Translations under genes and position numbers: made by a program
Origin: Cryomorpha sp963741985
GTDB taxonomy: Bacteria > Bacteroidota > Bacteroidia > Flavobacteriales_D > Cryomorphaceae
DNA length: 64,000 bases
Assembly (NCBI GenBank): GCA_963741985.1
Contig: CAVUKD010000002.1
Span: forward strand, 1,426,001-1,490,000
Reading direction: 5' to 3'
The notes under the pieces: model-generated
What the model was told of the DNA's origin: nothing
Seen by the model: only the letters and a program-made list of their open reading frames with translations
The model's database searches: none
Part shown: positions 27,660-36,931 of the stretch, in pieces
How positions within the stretch are numbered: the first letter of the stretch is position 1
Layout of the letters: each line of letters opens with the position of its first letter

Positions 27660-28976
27660 TTAGCGTTTTTTGAAGAAGGTGGAAGAATCTTGTTTTGAAT
27701 TTGAAATCAGAACCAGATTGTAAGCGCCGCTTTTCAAATCGGAAACATCAACGGTTTCGCTGCTCTTGGCAACAGATCGACCAGATAAAATAATGCGTCC
27801 TGAGACATCAATCACCTGCCATTTCCCCGAAAAGGGTTCTGAAAATTGGATCATCAATTTATCCCCCACAGGGTTGGGAAATATTTTAAATAGTTCGGTG
27901 GGCGTTTCAGATAGACCAATGGTACAATCCGGTGCCAACTCATCGTCACTTTGGCTGAGTTCTCCATCGATAACATACCAGTTTTCCCAGGCACCACCAT
28001 CGCCCGTGAGCCAATCGTTTAGGTCAAAATAATTTTCTCCCGTAATCGTGCCGGGTACCTTGTAGACTTTCACGGCTTTATAGCTTTGTTGCCAGGTTAA
28101 AGGCTCGCCGGTTACAATTACTTCAGGGGTTTGAGGAACTTCACAATTCGATTGCAGAAAATAGACAAACTCGTTATCGTATTCCGGATACTCGCCGTAA
28201 GCGTGTGCCAAGCCATCTTCACCAACGGCTATAGCGCAGTATTCATTTGACGCGAAGGCGTGCACAAAATCCAAATCTTGATTGTATCCGAGCCTTGCCA
28301 TAAAAGCCATTATTCGTCCATATCGGATTCTATCAGGGTCGTTGAAATGGGTTTCGGTAATGGCATTTTCCAGAAATGGGGCATGAATAAAATCGTCCCA
28401 TCCGATGGTCATAGAAATGTCAAATGGATTTGCGAGTGCCTCTTCGGAGGTTATGCTACCATTCTCGGCAGAGAAATAGCCCTGTGCCATCACGGCCATC
28501 CCGGCCGAAATTCCGCCTATGGCTCCACCGCGCACATTTATCAGATTATTGATGGCCTCAACAATGGGCGTGTTTTGCCAAAGTTCGATATAGTCGGATT
28601 GATCGCCACCGGCCAACCAAATTGCCTCTGCGCCGTTGAGTCTTTCAATGACGTAAGGATCATTGGCAGCTTCGGAAGAATGGAATAAAATTGTTTCAAC
28701 AGAGTTAAGCGTGACGCCCAGTTGGCTAAACATATAATCGTTGTATCCATCTGAACCCGATGCTCTTATTACGACTACATCGCCGCCATTTGCTTTTTCC
28801 AAAAACCAAGTCATAGCCTGATCCATTTCGCCCGCACCCCCCATCAGGCATATGCCGAAATCTGGCTGAATGACTGTATCCTGGGGATTTCCGGTTAGAT
28901 AATCGGTGTAGGAAGATTGTGCGTTCGCAAAATGTAGTGAAAAAAGGCTTAAAGTGGTGAGTAGAATAGATCTCAT
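27660..28976 (-). CDS. Secreted cyanophycinase-like S51 peptidase with T9SS type A sorting domain
   Basis: 438 aa. Signal peptide 1-20 (ANAQ). The S51 domain spans about 38-290: ICLMGGAGEMDQ, LAGGDQSDY (Gln126), GGISAGMAVM with nucleophile Ser157, His210 in TETHF and Glu245 in SNEYCAI, so the triad is intact. A small domain with WENWYVIDGE follows. The C-terminal 75 residues are a T9SS type A sorting domain (IFPNPVGDKLMIQF, DVSGRIILSG, GAYNLVLIS), so the enzyme is exported across the outer membrane and probably attached to the surface. A secreted cyanophycinase would degrade insoluble cyanophycin granules from lysed cyanobacteria or other bacteria. First gene of a string with YfcC, SusC, SusD and two PKD lipoproteins. 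Substrate assignment rests on family and context. Confidence 0.88.
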   Translation of the reverse strand: MRSILLTTLSLFSLHFANAQSSYTDYLTGNPQDTVIQPDFGICLMGGAGEMDQAMTWFLEKANGGDVVVIRASGSDGYNDYMFSQLGVTLNSVETILFHSSEAANDPYVIERLNGAEAIWLAGGDQSDYIELWQNTPIVEAINNLINVRGGAIGGISAGMAVMAQGYFSAENGSITSEEALANPFDISMTIGWDDFIHAPFLENAITETHFNDPDRIRYGRIMAFMARLGYNQDLDFVHAFASNEYCAIAVGEDGLAHAYGEYPEYDNEFVYFLQSNCEVPQTPEVIVTGEPLTWQQSYKAVKVYKVPGTITGENYFDLNDWLTGDGGAWENWYVIDGELSQSDDELAPDCTIGLSETPTELFKIFPNPVGDKLMIQFSEPFSGKWQVIDVSGRIILSGRSVAKSSETVDVSDLKSGAYNLVLISNSKQDSSTFFKKR

Positions 28977-29082
28977 AGATAGAACTTGGCGTCTTAGTCG
29001 ATTATGGAAATAGTTTTTCCAGCCGCCAAGATAAAAGTTAAATGAGAAAAATGGGTGGCTTACAGGAAATGATGATCTGATT

Positions 29083-30555
29083 TTAACGTTTCATCGGTCT
29101 TCCTTCAGGTTTGTCATCCTTTTTCATTCCAAAAGTGAGATTGATCCCCACGTTGATACGAATATCCTGAGGATTATTGAAATACACGATTTTGGTTTGA
29201 TTCGGAGGGTTGTTGGTATCTGAAATCGTTATTCGTGTCAATTTTGCAAAGTGAAAATTCTCGGCCAAACAATAGATTTGAAAAAAACCTGCATTCACCG
29301 AAATCCCACCACCAAAGGATCCTGAATAATCTGATTGTTTTGAAAAATGTAAGCCTGCTTCGAGGATATTTCCAACTTTCTGATTGTATCCCACAGCGAA
29401 ACTGAACGGAATACGGCTTGCGCTAACACCGTGATAGACATTGGCCCAAGCTTTGCCCGAAAATTTCTTAATGTGGTACAAGTCATAGCTCACACCATAC
29501 CGAAAGTATCCGTTGAGAGAAGTAGTAAATTCATTCGAAGTTTTTTCAAAATTATATGTGTTTTCCAAATCGTTCAAAAGAGAATCGAGACGATGTTGAA
29601 ATGCATCGTTAAAATCAGAGCCTTCGATGAAAATAAAGTCGGTAAGATCAATTCCATTAAATGCAAAATCGGCATTTGAGGTACCATAATTTGCGACATC
29701 TGTTTTCCATTTTATATAGCCAATATCATTGGCTGAAAATTCGAGCTGCAATTTTTCTGTAGGTTTGTAGGCCACCCCTCCGTCTGCACCGAAGCCTGAA
29801 TTTTTAAGCCCGAGCAAATAGGTTTTTATATCTGAGTGAATATCCTCACCTTCCGAAAAAGCTCCTGCAACTCCAGAAGTGTTTACCAAAAAACTACCCG
29901 ATGTGGTCAGGGCATAATTCGTAGGATCGGTCTGAAGACGTAAGGTTGAGTTTTTTGTTTGTACCCGCTCCATTCCGTAGAGATATTTCGCGGTAAGACC
30001 AAAAGACCATTGATCATTGTATTCGTAACTGTAACCGATTGCATATTCGCGGAAGTGAAGTGCATCGACATTCAAGTCGCTGAAATTGGCCGTGTTATTA
30101 TCGAATTGATACGAACCGGCATTTCCATAAACAGCGAGATTGAAAATATCTTTTGGTAAAGAAATACTCGCCTGTACCCGCTCTGCCGCCCGAACATTGA
30201 AGTAGCTTTTTCCAAACCGCATTCCTACATGAAAAATTTCAACACCGGCGTTTAACCCAATATTGGCTGTTTTGTCGACATGGTCCAAAATTTTAACTGC
30301 GTCGAGTGTGGCTTTTCCATTTCCGTCTGAAATCAAATAATCTTGAGGAACGAACCAGTTATTGCTATGGCTTGCATATACCTGACTTAATCCGGGAATC
30401 CCAATATTTAATCGCCCTTTGGGTCGCAAGGCGGGATTGGCATAAACAGTTTGCGGCAGAAAATCAAAAGCACCTAACTGGCTGCTTTGTTGCGAAACAG
30501 CCATTAGCGGAAGCGCAAGAACAAGTGTGATAAAGAGGAGAAACTGCTTAGTCAT
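29083..30555 (-). CDS. DUF5723-like outer-membrane protein
   Basis: 490 aa. A signal peptide (MTKQFLLFITLVLALPLMAVSQQ) is followed by LPQTVYANPALRP, a hallmark start of PorP/SprF-like and DUF5723 barrels. Many amphipathic strands then run to a C-terminal strand near DIRINVGINLTFGMKK. The start overlaps the stop of the upstream lipoprotein gene (30548) by 8 nt, so the two are translationally coupled and probably work together in the outer membrane. No type B T9SS cargo gene is adjacent. Function unknown. Confidence 0.75.
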   Translation of the reverse strand: MTKQFLLFITLVLALPLMAVSQQSSQLGAFDFLPQTVYANPALRPKGRLNIGIPGLSQVYASHSNNWFVPQDYLISDGNGKATLDAVKILDHVDKTANIGLNAGVEIFHVGMRFGKSYFNVRAAERVQASISLPKDIFNLAVYGNAGSYQFDNNTANFSDLNVDALHFREYAIGYSYEYNDQWSFGLTAKYLYGMERVQTKNSTLRLQTDPTNYALTTSGSFLVNTSGVAGAFSEGEDIHSDIKTYLLGLKNSGFGADGGVAYKPTEKLQLEFSANDIGYIKWKTDVANYGTSNADFAFNGIDLTDFIFIEGSDFNDAFQHRLDSLLNDLENTYNFEKTSNEFTTSLNGYFRYGVSYDLYHIKKFSGKAWANVYHGVSASRIPFSFAVGYNQKVGNILEAGLHFSKQSDYSGSFGGGISVNAGFFQIYCLAENFHFAKLTRITISDTNNPPNQTKIVYFNNPQDIRINVGINLTFGMKKDDKPEGRPMKR

Positions 30556-32179
30556 CTGAGTTGAGATTTAAGATGGCTTTTGCGCCAAGCTGCACATCGA
30601 AGAAATCGTTCGAAAAAAGTCTTATCGGATGTGCCCCGTTGTCAGAAGTATGACCATAAATACGGATAATCATTTTTGTAGCATTTTCCAATCCCTGAAT
30701 ACGGGATTTGGGAACTGAAATATCTGTAATCGTTCGGGTAGATCCTATGGCACGACCATATTCAGAGTCGGTTTCGGAAACGCTCAGATTTAAAGGCGCG
30801 GAGTTGAAAATGTTGTCATCGCCGGGCAAAAGGGCGTCAATATGATTGTAATTATCATCTGTAAAAATTATTTGTACACCCGCATCGAGAGGCAATCCAT
30901 TGTCTACAATCAATCGAACATCGAGTTGCTCCACTTCAGAAACATCGTTTGCATCTTTGATAAGATCTCCAAGAGTTAAAGCAGCCGTATCAACAAGTAA
31001 AAAGTCGGATACAGAGCCATAAATAGGAATATCCGCCTCAAAATTTATATTTACAGTGCTCTCGTTCGAGACCCATACCGATTGATTGTCGTCCGGATTT
31101 ACCGCAAGGGCAAAATCACCGCTAACATAATTGGGCATAAAAGCAAGGAAATCTGTAAGACTCGGATTCATAAAATCATTGGTGAGACTGAGTGTGGTTG
31201 ATGCGTATTGTCCCACAGCAGGAGCCCCTGCGACATTAGGCAGCTGATTAATATTCGCACCATCTATGGTCATAATTCCATTGTTGGCATTTTTTCCGAA
31301 AAGTGAATATACACGAATACCGAGACCGATTCCAAAACCGTTGTCGATGTTGAAATTCAAGCGCGGATCTTCGATGCGGATGCTTCCTACAGGCGGATCA
31401 TTGAAAAGATTGAGGGCCACATCCTGATCGTTCAAATTGAATTCGCGCGGAACAATATATCCTCCGGCGCTTTTGATTGAAAAATCTCTAAGGGAAAGGT
31501 CGATATAAACGGGCTCAGAGGTACCACCATTTTCATTGGTCAGGGTAATGTCATAGGCAATTCTCAGACCATTGGATATTTCTTCATTATGGGTCAATTC
31601 AAATAACAAATTTGTAAAATCGACCGTGTTTTCAATCGCAATAGGTGGGGTATTATCACTAAAGTCGATTGATATAACTTCTGTATTATCAGGATTGTAA
31701 ATATGAAGGGAGCCACTGATCGGAAAACTTCCGGCAGTGTGTATATTAAGATTTAAATTTCCATTTTGAAATCGAATGGAATCGAGTTTGTCGCCTTCTT
31801 CGAGATTGAGTGGGAAAGTTTTATCGTCCTGAATTGTTACTGAACCCGTACCGATAAGCTGGGTGTACTCGAGTGCCGACAGATCGGCCGTATCCGAAAA
31901 CTGTTGATCCGAAACATTTAATAAATCTCCGGCAGAAATTTCCTTAAGGGTATCGCGATAGAGCAAGTGTATTTGTCCATTTGCATCGGTTTGGATGTAT
32001 CCATCTTCATCAAAATTTTGGATAAGACGGTCAGCTGCTATGTGAGCAGTGGCAATGGGTACACCAAATTCGGGATGGATATTGTAGCTTAAATCCTTGA
32101 CCTCAATTTCATCTTTAATGCAGGACGAAATAACCAATAGACAAAGCAGGGAAAGTGAGAAGTGTTTAAGGGCATTCAT
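30548..32179 (-). CDS. Large hypothetical lipoprotein, partner of DUF5723-like protein
   Basis: 543 aa with signal sequence ending VISSC (Cys20) followed by IKDEIEVKDL. The rest is beta-rich with no recognised enzymatic motif: FGVPIATAHIAADRLI, GSLHIYNPDNTEVISIDF, ASTTLSLTNDFMNPSLTDFLAF and a C-terminal FFDVQLGAKAILNLN. The overall look resembles paired surface lipoproteins of Bacteroidota encoded with barrel proteins. It overlaps the next gene by 8 nt, and a 189-bp divergent region separates it from the amidohydrolase gene at 32369. Function unknown. Confidence 0.75.
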   Translation of the reverse strand: MNALKHFSLSLLCLLVISSCIKDEIEVKDLSYNIHPEFGVPIATAHIAADRLIQNFDEDGYIQTDANGQIHLLYRDTLKEISAGDLLNVSDQQFSDTADLSALEYTQLIGTGSVTIQDDKTFPLNLEEGDKLDSIRFQNGNLNLNIHTAGSFPISGSLHIYNPDNTEVISIDFSDNTPPIAIENTVDFTNLLFELTHNEEISNGLRIAYDITLTNENGGTSEPVYIDLSLRDFSIKSAGGYIVPREFNLNDQDVALNLFNDPPVGSIRIEDPRLNFNIDNGFGIGLGIRVYSLFGKNANNGIMTIDGANINQLPNVAGAPAVGQYASTTLSLTNDFMNPSLTDFLAFMPNYVSGDFALAVNPDDNQSVWVSNESTVNINFEADIPIYGSVSDFLLVDTAALTLGDLIKDANDVSEVEQLDVRLIVDNGLPLDAGVQIIFTDDNYNHIDALLPGDDNIFNSAPLNLSVSETDSEYGRAIGSTRTITDISVPKSRIQGLENATKMIIRIYGHTSDNGAHPIRLFSNDFFDVQLGAKAILNLNSDD

Positions 32180-32368
32180 TCGTGTAAGTTTTGGTCAAAG
32201 CAATAGCTTGAACGATTGAATATACGCCAGTTAGATGTTTAGGTTGCATTTGGTGCGTTTATGTATTTAGAAGTTTATCGACTTAACAATCGAATGGTGA
32301 ACGATTTTTAAGAAAAGCTGTTTCTGAAAACACAGGAAGGTTAATTTCGACTTTTTCAATACTTATCT

Positions 32369-35300
32369 ATGAATAGAAAAATCTTCGCATTACTAATATT
32401 CCTATTTCGTGCCACCTATATTTTCGCCCAAAGTACTTTTCCGCATTCCGGAATCACGGATAAAGAAAATGTTTACACCCTCTTTAAAAACGCTACGGTA
32501 CATCAGTCGCCTAACTATACTGACATCGTCAATATTTTGATTTTCAAGAATAAAATCGTTTCTGTAGGCGGAGCTGATGAAATAGAAACCCCAAATAATA
32601 CGCTTGTAAAAGACTTGACTGGATATGACATCTTTCCATCTTTTATTGAGCTCAATAGCGATTATGGCATTAGCCTTCCGGCAAAAATAGAGAACAAACC
32701 AGGACCGGAATATGAGCGTGCTCAAAACAAGGCGCTCTCTTGGAACGATGCTCTCCACCCCGAGCGTAAAGCGGTGAACTATTTTCAGCCGGACAGCCAA
32801 AATGCCGATACGCTTCGCAGCATGGGTTTTGGAGTGGTACTTTCGCAAATGCGCGACGGAATTATCCGCGGCACTTCCCTCTTGACGGCAACTGGCGAGG
32901 GCAATGCAAACGATAATGTGTTGACAGCAAATGCCGCCATGCATTATTCCTTTAACAAAGGGCAAAGCATTCAGGATTACCCAGCGAGTCTGATGGGTGC
33001 GATTGCCTTGCTACGTCAGACTTTTTACGATCTCAAATGGTACCAAAAAGCGACCAATCGTGAAACCAATTTTGCACTCGAAGCACTCGAAAATTCGGAT
33101 GAAATCCCTTCGTTTTTTGAAACAAACGAGAAATACGATATCCGCCGTTTGGCTAAAGTCGCAAACGAGTTTGGGAAGAAATTTATCGTTTATGGTGCCG
33201 GCGATAGTTACCAGTTGCAAAATCTTGATTTTCCCGGTTTGGAAGCACTCGTAGTACCGCTCAATTTCCCAGAGCCTTATGATATGAGCGATCCCGATTT
33301 GAGTCGCTTCGTCGATCAGCAAAATTTAATGGAATGGGAATGGGCTCCTTTTAATCCATTTTACATCCAGCAATCAGGTATTCCTTTTGCTCTTTCGGGA
33401 AATGGGATTAAAAATCCGGACACCTTCTTTGCCAATTTGAGAAAGTGTATCACCGATGGACTTCAAAAGGATTCCGCTCTCGCGGCCTTGACCACTTTTC
33501 CGGCTAAAATCCTAGGTCTCGAAAATCAGGTTGGGAAAATTGAACCCGGATTTAGAGCCGATTTCTTCATTGCTAAAGGGGATGTTTTTATCAACCCCGA
33601 CGCTGTGATTACAGAACATTGGATCAATGGAAAGCGCTATGTGGTGAACGATTCAATTGCCACTCCGTTGGAAGCTAATTATACCCTGAACGTCAATGAC
33701 AATTATTACACACTTCAAGTAAAAGGAAAGAAAAAATATACAGCCAATGTGTTGAAAATAAGCGATTCTGATACTTTAACGTACACAGCACAACTTACTC
33801 AACAATCCCAGCAAGTGGTACTTCAATTTCGCATGGACAGTACAGGTGGTTATTTTCGCCTCGGGGGAACTATTTTGGCCGACAATCGAATTTGGGACGG
33901 AAATGGTTTTAACCCAGATGGAGAAGAAGTGCGCTGGAACGCCATTCGCCGAAAAGAGAAGAATATAACTATAGAAAGCGACTTAAAAGAATCTCGAGAC
34001 AGCATCCCGATTCTTCCCAAGCGAACTTTCCCGTTCAAAGCGTATGGTTTCGATTCGATTCCAAAAACGGAATCTATCCTCTTTACCAATGCCACCATTT
34101 GGACAAACGACAGTATCGGGATCATCAAAAACGGGAAAATGCTGATCCAATACGGAAAGATAGTTGCTGTAGGCAAATCGATCAATACCGGAGATTATGT
34201 TTCAAGGAAAGAACGTGAAAATATAAAAGTGATTGACCTTTCAGGAAGGAATCTCACCCCGGGAATCATCGATGAACACAGCCATATCGCCATCGACCGC
34301 GGTGTTAACGAGGGCACAGAAGCCAATTCATCTGAGGTTCGAATCAGCGATGCGCTCAATCCAGACGATATCAATATTTATCGTCAGCTCGCCGGCGGCG
34401 TTACCACTTCTCAAATTCTGCACGGCTCGTCCAATCCTATTGGAGGCCAATCGGCAATTATCAAGTTGTGTTGGGGGCGCGGTTTTGACGAGCTGGTTTT
34501 TAAAGAAGCACCGCCATTTATCAAATTTGCGCTGGGTGAAAATGTAAAGCAGAGTAATCGCGGCAGGGATTTTAACACCCGTTACCCCCAAACACGAATG
34601 GGTGTAGAGCAATTTTATTATGATAATTTTTACCGCGCCAGGGAATACGGCCAGCTTAAGAAAATTGCCGAAGCGAGTGAGGCTGAGGCCAAAAAGAAAA
34701 AGCGGAAACGAAAAAACGAAGTTGAATCCGAGCCTTTTCGAACCGATTTGCAAATGGAAGCGCTTTTGGAAATTCTCACTGGAAAACGCCACATCACCTG
34801 CCATTCTTACGTCCAAAGCGAAATCAATATGCTCTTGCACGTCGCTGACAGCATGGGCTTTAATTTAAATACTTTTACCCACGGCCTCGAAGCGTACAAG
34901 GTTGCCGACAAATTGAAAGCCCATGGCACAGCTATAGGTACGTTTAGCGATTGGTGGGCTTACAAATATGAAGTGAAAGATGCGATTCCTTTCAATGCCG
35001 CAATTCTTAATGCCGAAGGTGTAACCGTCGCCATCAATTCCGACGACGCTGAGATGGGTCGCCGACTAAATCAGGAAGCTGCTAAAGCGATAAAATATGG
35101 AGGTGTGAGCGAAGAAGATGCACTGAAAATGATAACTCTCAATCCGGCGAAAATGCTTCATATCGATCAATATGTTGGAAGTATCACGCCGGGAAAGGAT
35201 GCTGATTTTGTGATTTGGTCCGGCAATCCACTCTCGGTGTATACCATGGCGGAGCAGACCTATATCGATGGGATAAAATATTTCGACCGGCAGGAAGCAG

Positions 35301-35437
35301 CCACAAAATTAAAACGTGACCGCAAAGAGCGTGCACGCATTTCGGGATTGGTTCAAGATGCCTCACAATCGGGTGAAAACACCAAAAAGCCGGAAAGGAA
35401 AATGGAAAGATATTACACCTGTGAAAGCGAAGATTAA
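32369..35437 (+). CDS. Secreted double-domain amidohydrolase (N-terminal half degenerate)
   Basis: 1022 aa, signal peptide 1-21 (YIFAQS). It contains two amidohydrolase-superfamily halves. The C-terminal half (about 565-1000) has the metal site of imidazolonepropionase-like enzymes: H637 and H639 in DEHSHIA, H812 in ITCHSY, H838 in FTHGLE and D892 in INSDDAEM. It ends with the usual LNPAKMLHIDQYVGSITPGKDADFVIW. The N-terminal half (about 25-470) keeps the frame (FPSFIELNSDYG, GFGVVLSQMRDGIIRGTS, FPAKILGLENQVGKIEPGFRADFFI) but lacks HxH and is probably inactive. It hydrolyses an unknown C-N bond in the periplasm or outside. It is followed by a related gene at 35621. I see no reason to call it isoaspartyl dipeptidase. 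Confidence 0.85.
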   Translation: MNRKIFALLIFLFRATYIFAQSTFPHSGITDKENVYTLFKNATVHQSPNYTDIVNILIFKNKIVSVGGADEIETPNNTLVKDLTGYDIFPSFIELNSDYGISLPAKIENKPGPEYERAQNKALSWNDALHPERKAVNYFQPDSQNADTLRSMGFGVVLSQMRDGIIRGTSLLTATGEGNANDNVLTANAAMHYSFNKGQSIQDYPASLMGAIALLRQTFYDLKWYQKATNRETNFALEALENSDEIPSFFETNEKYDIRRLAKVANEFGKKFIVYGAGDSYQLQNLDFPGLEALVVPLNFPEPYDMSDPDLSRFVDQQNLMEWEWAPFNPFYIQQSGIPFALSGNGIKNPDTFFANLRKCITDGLQKDSALAALTTFPAKILGLENQVGKIEPGFRADFFIAKGDVFINPDAVITEHWINGKRYVVNDSIATPLEANYTLNVNDNYYTLQVKGKKKYTANVLKISDSDTLTYTAQLTQQSQQVVLQFRMDSTGGYFRLGGTILADNRIWDGNGFNPDGEEVRWNAIRRKEKNITIESDLKESRDSIPILPKRTFPFKAYGFDSIPKTESILFTNATIWTNDSIGIIKNGKMLIQYGKIVAVGKSINTGDYVSRKERENIKVIDLSGRNLTPGIIDEHSHIAIDRGVNEGTEANSSEVRISDALNPDDINIYRQLAGGVTTSQILHGSSNPIGGQSAIIKLCWGRGFDELVFKEAPPFIKFALGENVKQSNRGRDFNTRYPQTRMGVEQFYYDNFYRAREYGQLKKIAEASEAEAKKKKRKRKNEVESEPFRTDLQMEALLEILTGKRHITCHSYVQSEINMLLHVADSMGFNLNTFTHGLEAYKVADKLKAHGTAIGTFSDWWAYKYEVKDAIPFNAAILNAEGVTVAINSDDAEMGRRLNQEAAKAIKYGGVSEEDALKMITLNPAKMLHIDQYVGSITPGKDADFVIWSGNPLSVYTMAEQTYIDGIKYFDRQEAATKLKRDRKERARISGLVQDASQSGENTKKPERKMERYYTCESED

Positions 35438-35620
35438 ATGGTGTAGGTCCATGAAGTTCACTATCTACGTTGCATTTGTTATAAAAACAGTTATCCCGAC
35501 CCATCGGAACTCCTTGATATTTAAAACTGTGCGCGCCTTGCGACTGGAAGGAGTCCCTAAGGGCTATTGAACTTTATGATCCAGCCACGCGCATGTATAG
35601 ACTGACGCTAAAAGAATTTT
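35438..35620. other. Intergenic region between amidohydrolase genes
   Basis: 183 bp with no gene. It contains a GC-richer patch around 35530-35570 (ctggaaggagtccctaagggct) of unknown nature; no terminator hairpin with a T run is obvious. Confidence 0.4.
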
Positions 35621-36931
35621 ATGAAAATGAACCGACAGATAATTTTGTTTTTTACACTCATTTTTTGGGTGGCCTTACCGGCAAAAAGGCTGAATGCCCA
35701 AAACACGAATGCCAGCTTTTTGATAACGAATGTTCGCATTCACACCGGACTGAAAACGGTTGTCGAAAACGGAGCCGTGGGAGTTAAAAACGGAATGATA
35801 AACTATGTGGGAACGACTGCTGATGCACCTACGGATTACCACCGAACGATTTCAAAAACCGGGATGGATCTCTACCCAGGATTGATTGCCTGCCACACAA
35901 CCCTTGGATTGACAGAAATCGACGCGGTGCGTGCAACAAATGATTTTGCAGAAACGGGTGAAATGAACCCAAATGTTCGTGCGATTTCTGCCTACAATGC
36001 CGAGAGCGATATCGTAAAAACGGTAAGGGCAAACGGCGTACTTTTCGCCCAAATCGTTCCACAAGGTGGCGTTTTCGGAGGCACCTCATCCGTGGTTAAA
36101 CTCGATGGCTGGAATTGGGAGGACGCTGCGTACAATATCGACGAAGGCATCGCCATGAATTGGCCAAACATTTACAAAAGAGTGGGATCACGAAATGATC
36201 CTCGCTCCTACAAACCAGATGAAAAGTACTTGGATAATCTGAATGAAATCACAACTTTTTTCGAAAGATCAAAAGCGTATGCCAAAAGCAATTATCCCCT
36301 TGAAACCGATTTGCGGATGGAAGCGATGCGCGGTGTTTTTAGCGGAAGCAAAAGACTTTACGTAAAAGCAGGTTTTGTAAAAGAAATCCGTGAAGTAATA
36401 GCATTTAAACGCCGCTTCGATATTCCAAAACTGACCATAATTGGTGGCGAAGATGCTTGGATGGTCACCGATTTGCTCAATGAAAATGGAATAAGCGTAA
36501 TGATCGGCCGGGTGGATAAATTGCCGCGTTTTTCAGAAAGCCCTATTGACGCTCCCTTCACCCTTGCGGAAAAACTCGCTGCTGCGAATGTCAAATTTTG
36601 CTTCGATATGGATGGCGACATGGAAACGATGCAAAACCGCAACCTGCCTTTCAATGTGGGCAGCGCAATCGGCTATGGTTTAGATCCAAAGGTTGCGCTG
36701 CAGGCGGTAACTTTAAATGCCGCTGAAATCCTGGGGATTGCCGACCGAACTGGAAGTATTGAAGTCGGCAAAGAAGCCAATTTCGTTCTTTCAAAAGGCG
36801 ATATTTTCGACATGCGCACCAGTTTGATTGATAGTGCGTATTTGTTGGGTAAACCCGTTGATCTTAATACCCGACAAGTGGATTTGTATAGGAAATATAT
36901 GGGTAAATTGGGGTTGGAAATACCGGATTAA
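35621..36931 (+). CDS. Secreted amidohydrolase-like protein lacking metal ligands
   Basis: 436 aa. Signal peptide to LNAQ (about residue 27). The amidohydrolase fold is visible (ITNVRIHTG start, GMDLYPGLIACHTTLGLTEID, VFGGTSSVVKL, VALQAVTLNAAEILGIADRTGSIEVGKEANFVL). The HxH motif is replaced by CHTT, the later His residues are absent from IIGGEDAWMV, and the Asp region reads FDMDGDME. It resembles the degenerate N-terminal half of the 1022-aa protein upstream (GVLFAQIVPQGGVFGGTS against GFGVVLSQMRDGIIRGTS). Probably a non-catalytic partner of the upstream enzyme, or an enzyme with altered metal use. Convergent with trpS; the two coding regions overlap by 4 bp at their 3' ends (36928-36931). 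Confidence 0.8.
   Translation: MKMNRQIILFFTLIFWVALPAKRLNAQNTNASFLITNVRIHTGLKTVVENGAVGVKNGMINYVGTTADAPTDYHRTISKTGMDLYPGLIACHTTLGLTEIDAVRATNDFAETGEMNPNVRAISAYNAESDIVKTVRANGVLFAQIVPQGGVFGGTSSVVKLDGWNWEDAAYNIDEGIAMNWPNIYKRVGSRNDPRSYKPDEKYLDNLNEITTFFERSKAYAKSNYPLETDLRMEAMRGVFSGSKRLYVKAGFVKEIREVIAFKRRFDIPKLTIIGGEDAWMVTDLLNENGISVMIGRVDKLPRFSESPIDAPFTLAEKLAAANVKFCFDMDGDMETMQNRNLPFNVGSAIGYGLDPKVALQAVTLNAAEILGIADRTGSIEVGKEANFVLSKGDIFDMRTSLIDSAYLLGKPVDLNTRQVDLYRKYMGKLGLEIPD

Noticed and set aside
32369..36931. Amidohydrolases as isoaspartyl dipeptidases completing the cyanophycin pathway
   Set aside because: The metal-site pattern and architecture resemble imidazolonepropionase-like secreted amidohydrolases, not IadA, and they lie in a separate plus-strand unit.
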